Below, piece after piece: positions 35,975 to 44,148 of a DNA stretch of 47,348 nucleotides. The notes below the pieces were generated by a model that saw only the letters and a program-made list of their open reading frames with translations, was not told the origin of the DNA and made no database searches. The stretch is from assembly GCA_934293375.1 (NCBI GenBank), contig CAKQYS010000016.1, positions 1 through 47,348 of the forward strand. The letters are read 5' to 3'. Position 1 is the stretch's first letter. Every line of letters starts with the position of its first letter. The position numbers were made by a program, and so were the translations under genes. Source of the DNA: an uncultured Lachnospiraceae bacterium (lineage in GTDB: Bacteria; Bacillota; Clostridia; Lachnospirales; Lachnospiraceae).

Positions 35975-36096
35975 CACTATATCTTGTGTAGCTGCAAAAA
36001 TCATTATAGCAAACATCATAGTAGATGTCTAGTTCAAAAACAACTAAATATTGTGTAATATTTTGTTCACCATAAAATTAGACACAAGATATAGTA
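35975..36096. promoter_or_regulatory. Three NrdR-type operator boxes
   Basis: ACACAAGATATAGT occurs exactly twice, at 35976-35989 (minus) and 36082-36095 (plus), with a close variant ACACAATATTTAGT at 36043-36056 (minus). These fit the NrdR box consensus (ACAC-A-ATAT-TAG). They flank the nrdD promoter, which should allow ATP/dATP-dependent repression. No nrdR gene is in the window. The rest of 35878-36309 holds only AT-rich sequence and the lipoprotein gene's leader. Confidence 0.8.
36003..36031 (-). promoter_or_regulatory. nrdD promoter
   Basis: On the minus strand TAGACA, 17 bases, TATAAT. One NrdR box lies just downstream and another just upstream of it. Confidence 0.65.
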
Positions 36097-36309
36097 TTAA
36101 GATAATTCTGAATTGCATGATTATATCAGGGCAATACATAAATTGTCAGAATTTAACAGGGAATCAATAAGTGAAGAAAAAGTGAGAAATCTGTGAAATT
36201 TCCCGGAAAGGCTTTTATTTTCAAGGAAGATGTGATATAACCTATAAGGTACACGCTTGTGAATGATATGTCATAAGCGATCATAAACCGAACAGAAAGG
36301 AATTTAATA

Positions 36310-37533
36310 ATGAAGAAATTAGCTTTATTAGGTGTAGCAGTGATGAGTCTTTCTCTGCTGGGTGGCTGTGGTTCAAGCAAATATTCAACCAGACTGCCGG
36401 ATTATAGTGAATATGTGACAATTGGAGAGTATACGGGACTTGGATATACCCCACAGGAGATCTCTGTTACAGATGATGATGTGCAGGGCGAGCTTGACAG
36501 CTTTGTAGAGGATCATGCGACAGAAAATGAGATTACAGATCGTGGTGCACAGGTAGGAGACAATGTGAATATCGATTATGTTGGTACGGTAGACGGTGTC
36601 GAATTTGAAGGTGGCAACACAGACGGTAAAGGTACCGACATCACAGTTGGTGAGAGTGGATATATTGATGGATTTGATGACCAGATCGTGGGTATGAAGA
36701 CTGGCGAGACCAAGGAAATCAAGGTAACATTCCCGGATCCATATAAGAATAATACAGACCTGTCAGGTAAGGATGCGGTTTTTAAGACGACAATGAATAA
36801 GATCACAGAGACCATCACACCGGAACTGACAGATCAGCTTGTAGCAGATAATACTGACTGCAAGACGATCGATGAGTATAAGGAAGAACTCCGTGACAAG
36901 CTGACGAAGGATGCGGAGCAGGATGCTCTTGATGATGCAAGAGACCAGCTGATCGCAGCAGCAGCTAAAAATGCGAAGTTCTCTGCATATCCGGAGGATG
37001 AAATTAAGAAGCTGATAGATGATACCGTGAGCCAGATCAAATCTACAGCATCTTCATATGGTATTGATTATGCTACCTATCTGCAGTATTTCTATCAGTG
37101 TGAGACAGAGGAAGACTTCGATAAGTATCTGTCAGATTCTGCAAAGGAATATATGGAGCAGAGAATGACGGTGTGTGAGATTGCCAAGAAAGAGAAAGTC
37201 ACAGTGTCAGATGATGATATTAAGGCATATGCAGAGGATCTGGTAGAACAGTACAGTCTTAAGAGTACAGATGATGTATACAAGTATTATACAGAAGCGG
37301 ATCTGGAGTACATGATCCTGGCAGAGCGTATCGGTGATCTTCTGAAGAAGTCAGCTGTTGAGGTAGAGGCTACAACAGAGGATGATGCTGCTGATGTGAC
37401 AGATGAAGATACGACAGACACAACAGAGGAAACATCCGCAGATACAACAGAGGAAGCTTCTGACAGCACAGCCGAGGCAACATCTGAGAATTCAACATCG
37501 GATGCCACAGCCGAAACAACAGCGGCTGAGTAA
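36310..37533 (+). CDS. Surface lipoprotein with trigger-factor-like PPIase and chaperone domains
   Basis: A 407-residue lipoprotein: signal peptide with lipobox LGGC (Cys20), an FKBP-type peptidyl-prolyl isomerase domain at about 85-170 (VNIDYVGTVDGVEFEGG; GYIDGFDDQIVGMKTGE), and a helical region at about 170-345 like the trigger factor C-terminal chaperone domain. The last 60 residues are a Thr/Glu/Asp-rich tail. The ribosome-binding signature of trigger factor is absent, consistent with exported-protein folding outside the membrane. AAAGGAA precedes the ATG. It is divergent from nrdD. Confidence 0.88.
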   Translation: MKKLALLGVAVMSLSLLGGCGSSKYSTRLPDYSEYVTIGEYTGLGYTPQEISVTDDDVQGELDSFVEDHATENEITDRGAQVGDNVNIDYVGTVDGVEFEGGNTDGKGTDITVGESGYIDGFDDQIVGMKTGETKEIKVTFPDPYKNNTDLSGKDAVFKTTMNKITETITPELTDQLVADNTDCKTIDEYKEELRDKLTKDAEQDALDDARDQLIAAAAKNAKFSAYPEDEIKKLIDDTVSQIKSTASSYGIDYATYLQYFYQCETEEDFDKYLSDSAKEYMEQRMTVCEIAKKEKVTVSDDDIKAYAEDLVEQYSLKSTDDVYKYYTEADLEYMILAERIGDLLKKSAVEVEATTEDDAADVTDEDTTDTTEETSADTTEEASDSTAEATSENSTSDATAETTAAE

Positions 37534-37570
37534 ATGATTCGAATTATTTTAAAATTTCCATAAATAATGG

Positions 37571-37599
37571 TTGACATTTGAAATAAAATGTTATAAACT
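37571..37599 (+). promoter_or_regulatory. tRNA-Leu promoter
   Basis: TTGACA, 17 bases, TAAACT (or TATAAA at 15 bases), about 32 bases before the mature tRNA. Confidence 0.6.
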
Positions 37600-37604
37600 T
37601 TCAG

Positions 37605-37626
37605 AGGTGTGATTGACACACCTTTG
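37605..37626 (+). terminator. Short hairpin before tRNA-Leu
   Basis: AGGTGTG and CACACCT pair around ATTGA and are followed by TTTG. It may end read-through from the lipoprotein gene or lie in the tRNA precursor leader. Confidence 0.4.
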
Positions 37627-37630
37627 ATAT

Positions 37631-37714
37631 GCAGGAGTGGCGGAATTGGCAGACGCGCAGGCTTCAGGTGCCTGTGGTAGCAATACCGTGTGGGTTCAAG
37701 TCCCATCTCCTGCA
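37631..37714 (+). tRNA. tRNA-Leu (anticodon CAG)
   Basis: An 84-base class II tRNA. The acceptor arm pairs GCAGGAG with CTCCTGC plus discriminator A. The anticodon stem CAGGC/GCCTG encloses TTCAGGT, so the anticodon is CAG, reading CUG. A long variable arm and T arm GTGGGTTCAAGTCCCAT follow. The 3' CCA is not encoded. Its 3' end forms part of a large inverted repeat with downstream sequence. Confidence 0.95.
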
Positions 37715-37721
37715 CGCGAAA

Positions 37722-37760
37722 GAAAAGCCTCAGGCTGATGCCTGAGGTTTTTTCTTTTGC
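37722..37760 (+). terminator. Terminator of tRNA-Leu, extended into a long inverted repeat
   Basis: CCTCAGGC and GCCTGAGG pair around TGAT and are followed by TTTTTTCTTTT. Pairing extends outward through AGAAA/TTTCTT and GCACGC/GCGTGC, so the arm on the left reaches into the tRNA acceptor sequence TCCTGCA. Confidence 0.85.
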
Positions 37761-37976
37761 GTGCAGGAGGATCTTGAACCCAGGGTTCAAGATCTCGCCT
37801 TCGGCTCGGTCGGTTCGTAGCTTGTGGTCCGCCGGACCACACTCAGTCTACGCTCCGCTTCGGTCGGCGCAAAACGGATGTCCACCGGACATCCTGCGGT
37901 CTCCGCTCCGCTCCGGTCGGTGCAGAACAGATGTCCACCGGACATCTTGCACCCCATCTCCTGCAAGGTGGTTTTT
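37754..37976. repeat. Long hairpin module A after tRNA-Leu
   Basis: Starts CTTTTGCGTGCAGGAG and ends CATCTCCTGCA, so its ends pair with each other and resemble the tRNA-Leu acceptor. Inside are perfect palindromes: GATCTTGAACCC/GGGTTCAAGATC (37770-37794), GTGGTCC/GGACCAC (37824-37840), and GATGTCCACCGGACATC twice (37877-37893 and 37930-37946). GGGTTCAAG matches the tRNA T arm. No frame of convincing protein quality is seen. Confidence 0.85.
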
Positions 37977-38112
37977 CTTTTGCGTGCAGGAGAATCCCCG
38001 CCCTAGGGTTCAAGATCTCGCCTTCGGCTCGGTCGGTTCGTAGCTTGTGGTCCGCCGGTGCAGAACCGATGTCCACCGGACATCTTGCACTCCATCTCCT
38101 GCGGGAAGGGTT
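37977..38112. repeat. Long hairpin module B, shorter tandem copy
   Basis: A second copy of module A with about 80 internal bases missing. Shared blocks include CTTTTGCGTGCAGGAG, GGGTTCAAGATCTCGCC, TTCGTAGCTTGTGGTCCGCC, GATGTCCACCGGACATC (38068-38084) and CCATCTCCTGC (38091-38101). Differences near the start break the first palindrome, so the two copies are not recent identical duplicates. Confidence 0.85.
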
Positions 38113-38167
38113 TTGTTGGGTGTGCAGGAGGTCGGATAGATTTTCTGGGGGATGCGGGGCAGAATGG

Positions 38168-38196
38168 TTGACGCACCTTGTAAATTAAGCTATAAT
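38168..38196 (+). promoter_or_regulatory. greA-lysS promoter
   Basis: TTGACG, 17 bases, TATAAT, about 70 bases before greA. Confidence 0.8.
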
Positions 38197-38268
38197 AAGC
38201 CGATAGGCTTGTAATAAACTGGCATATAGTATATATGAAATAATAATAGAAGGAAGGATCATGTGAAT

Positions 38269-38748
38269 ATGGCTGAGAAGAAGATTTTAACCTATGCTGG
38301 ATTGAAGAAATTAGAGGATGAGTTAGAGACACTGAAGACTGTCACTCGTAAGGAGATTTCCCAGAAGATCAAGGAAGCGAGAGAGCAGGGTGACTTATCA
38401 GAGAATGCCGAGTATGATGCAGCGAAGGATGAGCAGAGAGATATCGAGGCGCGTATTGAGGAGATTGAGAAGCTCTTAAAGAATGTAGAGGTCATTGACG
38501 AAGACGAGGTCGATCTGGAGAAGATCAATATCGGCTGCCGTGTTCATTTGATGGATCTGACAGACAATGAAGAGGTTGTATACAGTATTGTAGGTTCTAC
38601 AGAGGCTGATATTCTGAATGATAAGATTTCCAATGAGTCACCAATCGGTATGGCATTGATCGGTGCCAAGATCGGTGAGACTGTTACGGTAGAGGCACCG
38701 GACGGAAACTATGATTATAAGGTATTGGATATTAAGAGAGTAAACTAA
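38269..38748 (+). CDS. greA: Transcription elongation factor GreA
   Basis: About 159 residues. An N-terminal coiled-coil carries the catalytic tip EAREQGDLSENAEYDAAKDE, with the two acidic residues that stimulate RNA polymerase transcript cleavage. The C-terminal FKBP-like domain ends VLDIKRVN. It rescues backtracked polymerase. GTG 38263 also opens the frame; family N-termini (MAEKKILTYAGL) favour ATG 38269. lysS follows after 19 bases. Confidence 0.96.
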   Translation: MAEKKILTYAGLKKLEDELETLKTVTRKEISQKIKEAREQGDLSENAEYDAAKDEQRDIEARIEEIEKLLKNVEVIDEDEVDLEKINIGCRVHLMDLTDNEEVVYSIVGSTEADILNDKISNESPIGMALIGAKIGETVTVEAPDGNYDYKVLDIKRVN

Positions 38749-38767
38749 TAGAAAGGATATACGAAAT

Positions 38768-40393
38768 ATGGCAGAGCAGAACGGACAGAATAAGCAGGCA
38801 AAGCCAGAAAAGCAGCAGGATGTAAATCAGCTGTTAAAGGTAAGAAGAGAGAAGTTAAAGGAATTACAGGATGCAGGAAATGATCCTTTTCAGATTACGA
38901 AGTATGATGTGACACATCATTCTGATGAGGTGAAGAATCTATACAATGCACATGAAGCAGAGCTTTTAGCAGGCAGACCGGAGCCATCAGTGGATGGACT
39001 GGATGATGCCCAGAAGAGAGAAGTGATCAATGCGGATTATAACGAGCGTCGTGAGATCATGGATGCACAGCCGATCGAGGTGAGCATTGCAGGCCGTATG
39101 ATGTTTAAGCGTGTGATGGGCAAGGCGTCATTCTGTAATATTCAGGATCTGAAAGGCAGTATTCAGGTATATGTAGCAAGAGATGTGATTGGTGAGGATT
39201 CTTACAAGGTATTTAAGAAGTCTGATATCGGTGATATTTATGGCGTGAAGGGATATGTGTTCCGTACGAAGACAGGAGAGATTTCCATTCATGCCGAATC
39301 TTTGACATTGCTTTCCAAGTCACTGCAGATCCTGCCGGAGAAGTATCATGGATTGACGGATACCGATACAAGATATCGTCAGAGGTATGTAGACCTGATC
39401 ATGAATCAGGACAGCAAAGATACATTTGTAAAGCGTTCTAAGATTTTAGCTACGATTCGCCGATTCCTGGCAGGCAAGGATTTCATGGAAGTGGAGACCC
39501 CGATGCTCGTGTCAAATGCCGGTGGTGCTGCAGCCAGACCATTTGAGACACATTTTAACGCGCTTGACGAGGATCTGAAGCTTCGTATTTCACTGGAGCT
39601 GTATCTGAAGAGACTGATTGTCGGCGGTATGGAGCGTGTTTATGAGATCGGCCGGGTATTCCGTAATGAGGGTCTGGATACCAGACATAATCCGGAATTT
39701 ACATTGATGGAGTTGTATCAGGCATATACAGATTATAATGGCATGATGGATCTGACAGAGGAAATGTACCGTTATATTGCACAGGAGGTGCTTGGTACGA
39801 CAACAATCACCTATCAGGGAATCGAGATGGATCTGGGCAAGCCATTTGCGCGTATCACGATGGTAGACGCTGTGAAGCAGTATGCCGGCGTAGATTGGAA
39901 TGAGATTCACACCTTAGAGGATGCGAGAGCGATCGCTAAGGAGAAGGGTGTCGAATTTGAAGACAGACATAAGAAGGGTGATATTCTGAATCTGTTCTTT
40001 GAGGAGTTTGTAGAGGAGCATCTGATCCAGCCTACATTTGTAATGGATCATCCGATCGAGATTTCTCCATTGACGAAGAAGAAGCCGGAGAACCCGGAGT
40101 ATGTGGAGCGTTTTGAGATGTTCATGAACGGTTGGGAGATGTGTAATGCTTACTCTGAGCTGAATGATCCGATCGACCAGAGAGAGCGTTTCAAGGCACA
40201 GGATGCCCTTGCAGATGCCGGCGATGAGGAGGCGAACCACACAGATGAGGACTTCCTAAATGCATTGGAGATCGGTATGCCACCGACAGGCGGTATCGGA
40301 TATGGTATCGACAGATTGTGTATGTTGATGACGGATAGTCCTGCGATCAGGGATGTGCTGTTGTTCCCGACAATGAAGAGCATCGACAAGTAA
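38768..40393 (+). CDS. lysS: Lysyl-tRNA synthetase, class II
   Basis: A 541-residue class II synthetase that charges tRNA-Lys. The N-terminal OB-fold anticodon-binding domain includes VSIAGRMMFKRVMGKASF. Motif 1 is around RRFLAGKDFMEVETPML, motif 2 is YEIGRVFRNEGLDTRHNPEF, and motif 3 is GIGYGIDRLCMLMTDSP. A Gln/Lys-rich N-terminal extension of about 25 residues precedes the usual start. The greA-lysS pairing is common in Clostridia. Confidence 0.96.
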   Translation: MAEQNGQNKQAKPEKQQDVNQLLKVRREKLKELQDAGNDPFQITKYDVTHHSDEVKNLYNAHEAELLAGRPEPSVDGLDDAQKREVINADYNERREIMDAQPIEVSIAGRMMFKRVMGKASFCNIQDLKGSIQVYVARDVIGEDSYKVFKKSDIGDIYGVKGYVFRTKTGEISIHAESLTLLSKSLQILPEKYHGLTDTDTRYRQRYVDLIMNQDSKDTFVKRSKILATIRRFLAGKDFMEVETPMLVSNAGGAAARPFETHFNALDEDLKLRISLELYLKRLIVGGMERVYEIGRVFRNEGLDTRHNPEFTLMELYQAYTDYNGMMDLTEEMYRYIAQEVLGTTTITYQGIEMDLGKPFARITMVDAVKQYAGVDWNEIHTLEDARAIAKEKGVEFEDRHKKGDILNLFFEEFVEEHLIQPTFVMDHPIEISPLTKKKPENPEYVERFEMFMNGWEMCNAYSELNDPIDQRERFKAQDALADAGDEEANHTDEDFLNALEIGMPPTGGIGYGIDRLCMLMTDSPAIRDVLLFPTMKSIDK

Positions 40394-40535
40394 AACCCAG
40401 TGTTTATGCGGGTTTGCAGACATTCATTGCAAGCAAATGACATCAAAATGACATCAAATTCGCAACCTTAGTTACAACTTCTTGCATTCATTTGCAAGGA
40501 TAATCAACAAAGGAAAGAATTTTGAACACATATTA

Positions 40536-40567
40536 AGACACTTTCTAGTAAGGAAGTGTCTTTTTTG
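40536..40567 (+). terminator. Terminator after lysS
   Basis: AGACACTT and AAGTGTCT form an 8-base-pair stem followed by TTTTTTG. It lies 140 bases after lysS; the intervening sequence has short direct repeats (ATGACATCAAA twice at about 40437-40457) and no gene. Confidence 0.75.
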
Positions 40568-40626
40568 TCTCTTGCTCCTAGAAAAAACAAAAGAGGTCAA
40601 CTTCAGACCAAAATGGTCCGAAGTTA

Positions 40627-41094
40627 ATGTCAAATCAAATTGGTATGATGTATGGAATGTCGAGTTCACAAGTTAAGAGGTATATCCGCTTAACCCATTT
40701 ACTGCCGGAACTGTTATCACTGGTAGATCAAGAGTCCAGACAGAGTGGGAGACATCGCATAATACTATTGATTATTCTGGTGTTTCTGGTTGGAATAAGT
40801 GTTAGTATGGTGTATTATATAAGACACAACAGTTACAATGGTTCGTCCAGACAGCAGACAGAACAGCCATACACCTCAGATATTTATACAGAAGCGGTGT
40901 CTAAGGATGTGTCAACACAGGATAAATCTATCCGGAACGAGGAGGCACATATTACAACAGAGGCTGCAACGGAAACGGTGACCACACAGGTGCCGCCCAC
41001 ACAGATACAATCCACTACAACAGAATCATCCACGAAGAAAGAATATCAGATCAAAGAATCTTCGGATTATGATGAATTTCAATTAGGGGACTAA
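40627..41094 (+). CDS. Membrane protein with ParB-like helix-turn-helix N-terminus
   Basis: A 155-residue protein. Residues 1-38 (QIGMMYGMSSSQVKRYIRL, then THLLPELLSLVDQ) match the helix-turn-helix and following helix of ParB/RepB-type proteins carried by clostridial mobile elements. One membrane helix at about 44-65 follows, then a Thr/Ser/Glu-rich tail outside the cell. The reading frame stays ParB-like upstream of the ATG (STSDQNGPKL), suggesting derivation from a longer partition gene. There is no good ribosome site. It could be a membrane-tethered DNA-binding regulator of the downstream signalling genes, or a chance fusion; both are inference. Confidence 0.6.
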   Translation: MSNQIGMMYGMSSSQVKRYIRLTHLLPELLSLVDQESRQSGRHRIILLIILVFLVGISVSMVYYIRHNSYNGSSRQQTEQPYTSDIYTEAVSKDVSTQDKSIRNEEAHITTEAATETVTTQVPPTQIQSTTTESSTKKEYQIKESSDYDEFQLGD

Positions 41095-41153
41095 AAGATA
41101 TAGAATACAGGAAACGCAGAGTTTAAGGTTTTCCGACTACAGAGGGGGTTTAC

Positions 41154-42827
41154 ATGTTCAATAACAAAGATACTGTATTTTGGAATGGTGTATGTGTAAT
41201 GATCGTGTTATTATCCGGAATATTAAGACTGGTGTACTATTCTTATTCCGGTATCTCATTAACCGGTATCACATGCATATTATATATTACTGCTATTTTT
41301 ATATGGATTTATCAAATGAAACGCCGCCTGATCAAGCCTCAGGAGCAGAAATATTTGATTCAGATCGGGCATATGTTATGTTTTCTTATATTGCTGCGAA
41401 CCGTAAAATTTGCATTTTTACCTTCTTCTGTTTGGACAAGATATGCGTGGTATCTTTATTATATTCCATTTATTTATATCATACTTTTTTTGCTATCAGC
41501 CGTATTACAGATTGGAAAGAACACCGGTAGATCACAAAGCATTAACGGGTTATATGCGATAGCAGCGCTATTGTCTGCAGCAGTACTCACAAACGATCTG
41601 CATCAGACAGCTTTTCGATTTCCGGTTCCGGTATCCGATTGGCAGGACGCGGATGGGTATACCTATGGAATTCTATATTATCTGATCATCGCCTGGATTA
41701 CTGTATTGTCAATTGTTATTCTGGGAATCACTCTGCACAGGTGTTCTTCTTCGGACAACCGGAAGCAGATCTGGAAACCATTGCTTCCGCTTGGCATCGG
41801 TATTTGTTATATGCTGCTATATCGTTTTCACCCGGATTGTTATTTTGTATCCATGTACAAAATGGCAGAAATGATCATTATTATCTTTCCTGCATTTATG
41901 GAAGGTTTGATCCAGGCTCATTTATTTCCTGTAAATGATCATTATATGGAATTATGGAATGCATGCTCCTTAAATGGAGGAATATTGTCAGAGGATGGTG
42001 AAATGCTGTACACGGCAGGAAGTACCAGACATTTTACGGCAGCCGAAGTGCGCCATGCAGTGAATGATGAGGTACTGCTTCAGAACGGAAATATACTCTT
42101 ACGAAGCTACCCGGTTCATGGCGGATATGGTTATTGGATGAAAGATATTTCACAAATTCAGGAAGTCAACAAAAAGTTGACGGAATTAGGAAATATATTA
42201 GAAGAAGAAAATGCCATGCTGGAAGGGGAAAACCGTCTGGCGCAGCAAAGAGAGCAGATCCGGCAGAAGACTGCGCTGTATGATACGATCATGAATCGTC
42301 TGCACACAGAATTATTATTGGTAAATTATTTATTAGATACCGTTCCGGATGAAGAAGATGCCTTTATCCATCAGATGCAGTATGCAGCTATTATCAATGC
42401 ATACATTAAGAGATACTCCAACATGCTTCTGCTGATAGAAGAACATACCATATTGGATAGTACCGAGTTATCGCTTGCCATACAGGAAACCGCCTCTTAT
42501 CTTACACTTTATGGAATACAGATTTATTATGAAACAGATGGAACAATGCAATTATCCGGAGAAAAAATATTAACATCATACGCTGTTTTAGAATATGTGA
42601 TTGAAGAAGCGATCCATACATGTCATGCGATGTTTCTCACACTGTCATTTCATAAAGATATGCAGATGTATATTGAAATGGATTGCGTTCCATCCGTAAC
42701 GGATTTCAGTCGCTGGAAAAATGCCATTGAACAATACAAAGGAATGCTTACCGTATGCACGGAAGAACAGACTTTATATTTACGACTGGTACTTCCCGGG
42801 GAGGAGGGGATAACGGATGTATTATGA
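41154..42827 (+). CDS. Multi-pass membrane protein with degenerate histidine-kinase-like C-terminus
   Basis: A 557-residue protein. The first 260 residues contain about seven or eight membrane helices. A PAS-like stretch (SEDGEMLYTAGSTRHFT) leads into a coiled-coil and a dimerisation-like helix (QKTALYDTIMNRLHTELLLV) that parallels the kinase downstream. The ATP-binding part is degenerate: the N-box position reads VIEEAIHTCHAMFLTLSF, lacking the Asn, and no G-boxes are found. It is probably a pseudokinase or sensor partner of the next gene, which overlaps it by 11 bases. Ligand unknown. Confidence 0.72.
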   Translation: MFNNKDTVFWNGVCVMIVLLSGILRLVYYSYSGISLTGITCILYITAIFIWIYQMKRRLIKPQEQKYLIQIGHMLCFLILLRTVKFAFLPSSVWTRYAWYLYYIPFIYIILFLLSAVLQIGKNTGRSQSINGLYAIAALLSAAVLTNDLHQTAFRFPVPVSDWQDADGYTYGILYYLIIAWITVLSIVILGITLHRCSSSDNRKQIWKPLLPLGIGICYMLLYRFHPDCYFVSMYKMAEMIIIIFPAFMEGLIQAHLFPVNDHYMELWNACSLNGGILSEDGEMLYTAGSTRHFTAAEVRHAVNDEVLLQNGNILLRSYPVHGGYGYWMKDISQIQEVNKKLTELGNILEEENAMLEGENRLAQQREQIRQKTALYDTIMNRLHTELLLVNYLLDTVPDEEDAFIHQMQYAAIINAYIKRYSNMLLLIEEHTILDSTELSLAIQETASYLTLYGIQIYYETDGTMQLSGEKILTSYAVLEYVIEEAIHTCHAMFLTLSFHKDMQMYIEMDCVPSVTDFSRWKNAIEQYKGMLTVCTEEQTLYLRLVLPGEEGITDVL

Positions 42828-44148
42828 GATGCTTTCTGACATGGAGCAATGCCTGCTCTGTATTGTAATCATGTTTTTGGCTTTTGTCACACTGCACCGG
42901 ATGCTGCAGACCATATGGTTTCATATGCCGGTGAAGTATATTCTTTTTTCCGGTTGTGTATTCGGTATCAGCCTGATATATTTTGAGGGGGCATGCGTTG
43001 TCATAGAACACATATCGGATCCGGTGAAGGAAGGGTGGATGGCCCAGGTATTTATGAATACACCTGTCCCATTACAGGTATTATTCATCGTCATACTATT
43101 GGGAACTGACATTATCTTTAAACGAATTATACGACGCACCCGGCAACATCAGTTATCCTACGATTGCGTGAAAGAGTGTATGGATGCGTTACCGGAGGGA
43201 ATTCTCTTTACATATGGAAACGGTACACCAATTCTGGTCAATGAGACAATGCAAAGACTAAATGAAGCATTAACCGGAAATGGAATTATGAACGGAAATC
43301 AATTCTGGAATATTGTATCGCAACACCCGGGCAGAAAAGAAGATAAGCGGCCAGACAAAGAAAATATCTTTGTGGTGGAGGCAATGGATCGCATCTGGGA
43401 TATCCAACAGCAGCGTATATATGTCGCCCAACAACCAATTACAGAGATCATCGCAACGGATGTAACCGGCCTTTATAATCTGCACCTTGAATTGAATCGA
43501 CGTAATGCCGTGCTTGCAGATATCAACAAGCGGTTACAGCATTTTAATCAGAATGTGACGGCCGTAACAAGAGAACAGGAAATCCTCGCTGCCAAGATAC
43601 GCGTACATAATAATCTCGGCAAAACATTACTGGCATTTCGTGCCTATCTTGCAACCCCGCCATTGCAACGCAATCGACAGGAATTACTTGAAATCTGGCA
43701 GGAAACTTTTCACATATTAGAAAAAGACGTCGAAAATCATCATACAATCGATATGAAAGACATATATGAAACAGCACATCTTTTAGGAGTGAAGATATTA
43801 CTTAACGGACATCTGCCTGACCGCACAGACATCCTTAGTCTTATAATTACGGCAACGAAAGAATGTCTTACCAATACCGTAAAACATGCAAAGGGGACGG
43901 TTTTATATTTAGATATACAAACGGTCACGCAACACGGAATACCTTATTATCAGATACAGCTTCAAAATAACGGAACACCACCGTTCACAAATGATATCAC
44001 GGAGCATGGCGGTCTCCGTAATCTGAGAAGGCTCATAGAAGCAGAAGGGGGAACCATGCTGGTTAAAGGGAAACCGTGTTTTCAACTTACTATTTTATTA
44101 CGACAGAACAAGGAGAAGATGGATGAAAACAAAAGTGATGATAGTTGA
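42817..44148 (+). CDS. Sensor histidine kinase (NarX/LytS-like)
   Basis: A 443-residue kinase. About three N-terminal membrane helices, a PAS-like region near 115-220, a coiled-coil, then the H-box AAKIRVHNNLGKTLLAF (His264) and HATPase motifs ECLTNTVKHAKGT (N-box) and EHGGLRNLRRLIEAEGG (G-box). GAGGAGGGGA at 42801-42810 precedes ATG 42817. It phosphorylates, by inference, the NarL-type regulator whose start overlaps its end by 26 bases. Confidence 0.87.
   Translation: MYYEMLSDMEQCLLCIVIMFLAFVTLHRMLQTIWFHMPVKYILFSGCVFGISLIYFEGACVVIEHISDPVKEGWMAQVFMNTPVPLQVLFIVILLGTDIIFKRIIRRTRQHQLSYDCVKECMDALPEGILFTYGNGTPILVNETMQRLNEALTGNGIMNGNQFWNIVSQHPGRKEDKRPDKENIFVVEAMDRIWDIQQQRIYVAQQPITEIIATDVTGLYNLHLELNRRNAVLADINKRLQHFNQNVTAVTREQEILAAKIRVHNNLGKTLLAFRAYLATPPLQRNRQELLEIWQETFHILEKDVENHHTIDMKDIYETAHLLGVKILLNGHLPDRTDILSLIITATKECLTNTVKHAKGTVLYLDIQTVTQHGIPYYQIQLQNNGTPPFTNDITEHGGLRNLRRLIEAEGGTMLVKGKPCFQLTILLRQNKEKMDENKSDDS

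Noticed and set aside
37754..38112. CRISPR array or protein-coding frames in the tRNA-Leu downstream repeats
   Set aside because: There are only two units, of unequal length, with internal palindromes and no regular spacers; the frames of 60-117 codons are translations of repeats and tRNA sequence.
40599..40625. Inverted repeat AACTTC-A-GACCA / TGGTC-C-GAAGTT as an operator
   Set aside because: It lies within the frame that resembles the upstream part of a ParB-like gene, so it may be coding-derived chance; nothing else supports an operator.
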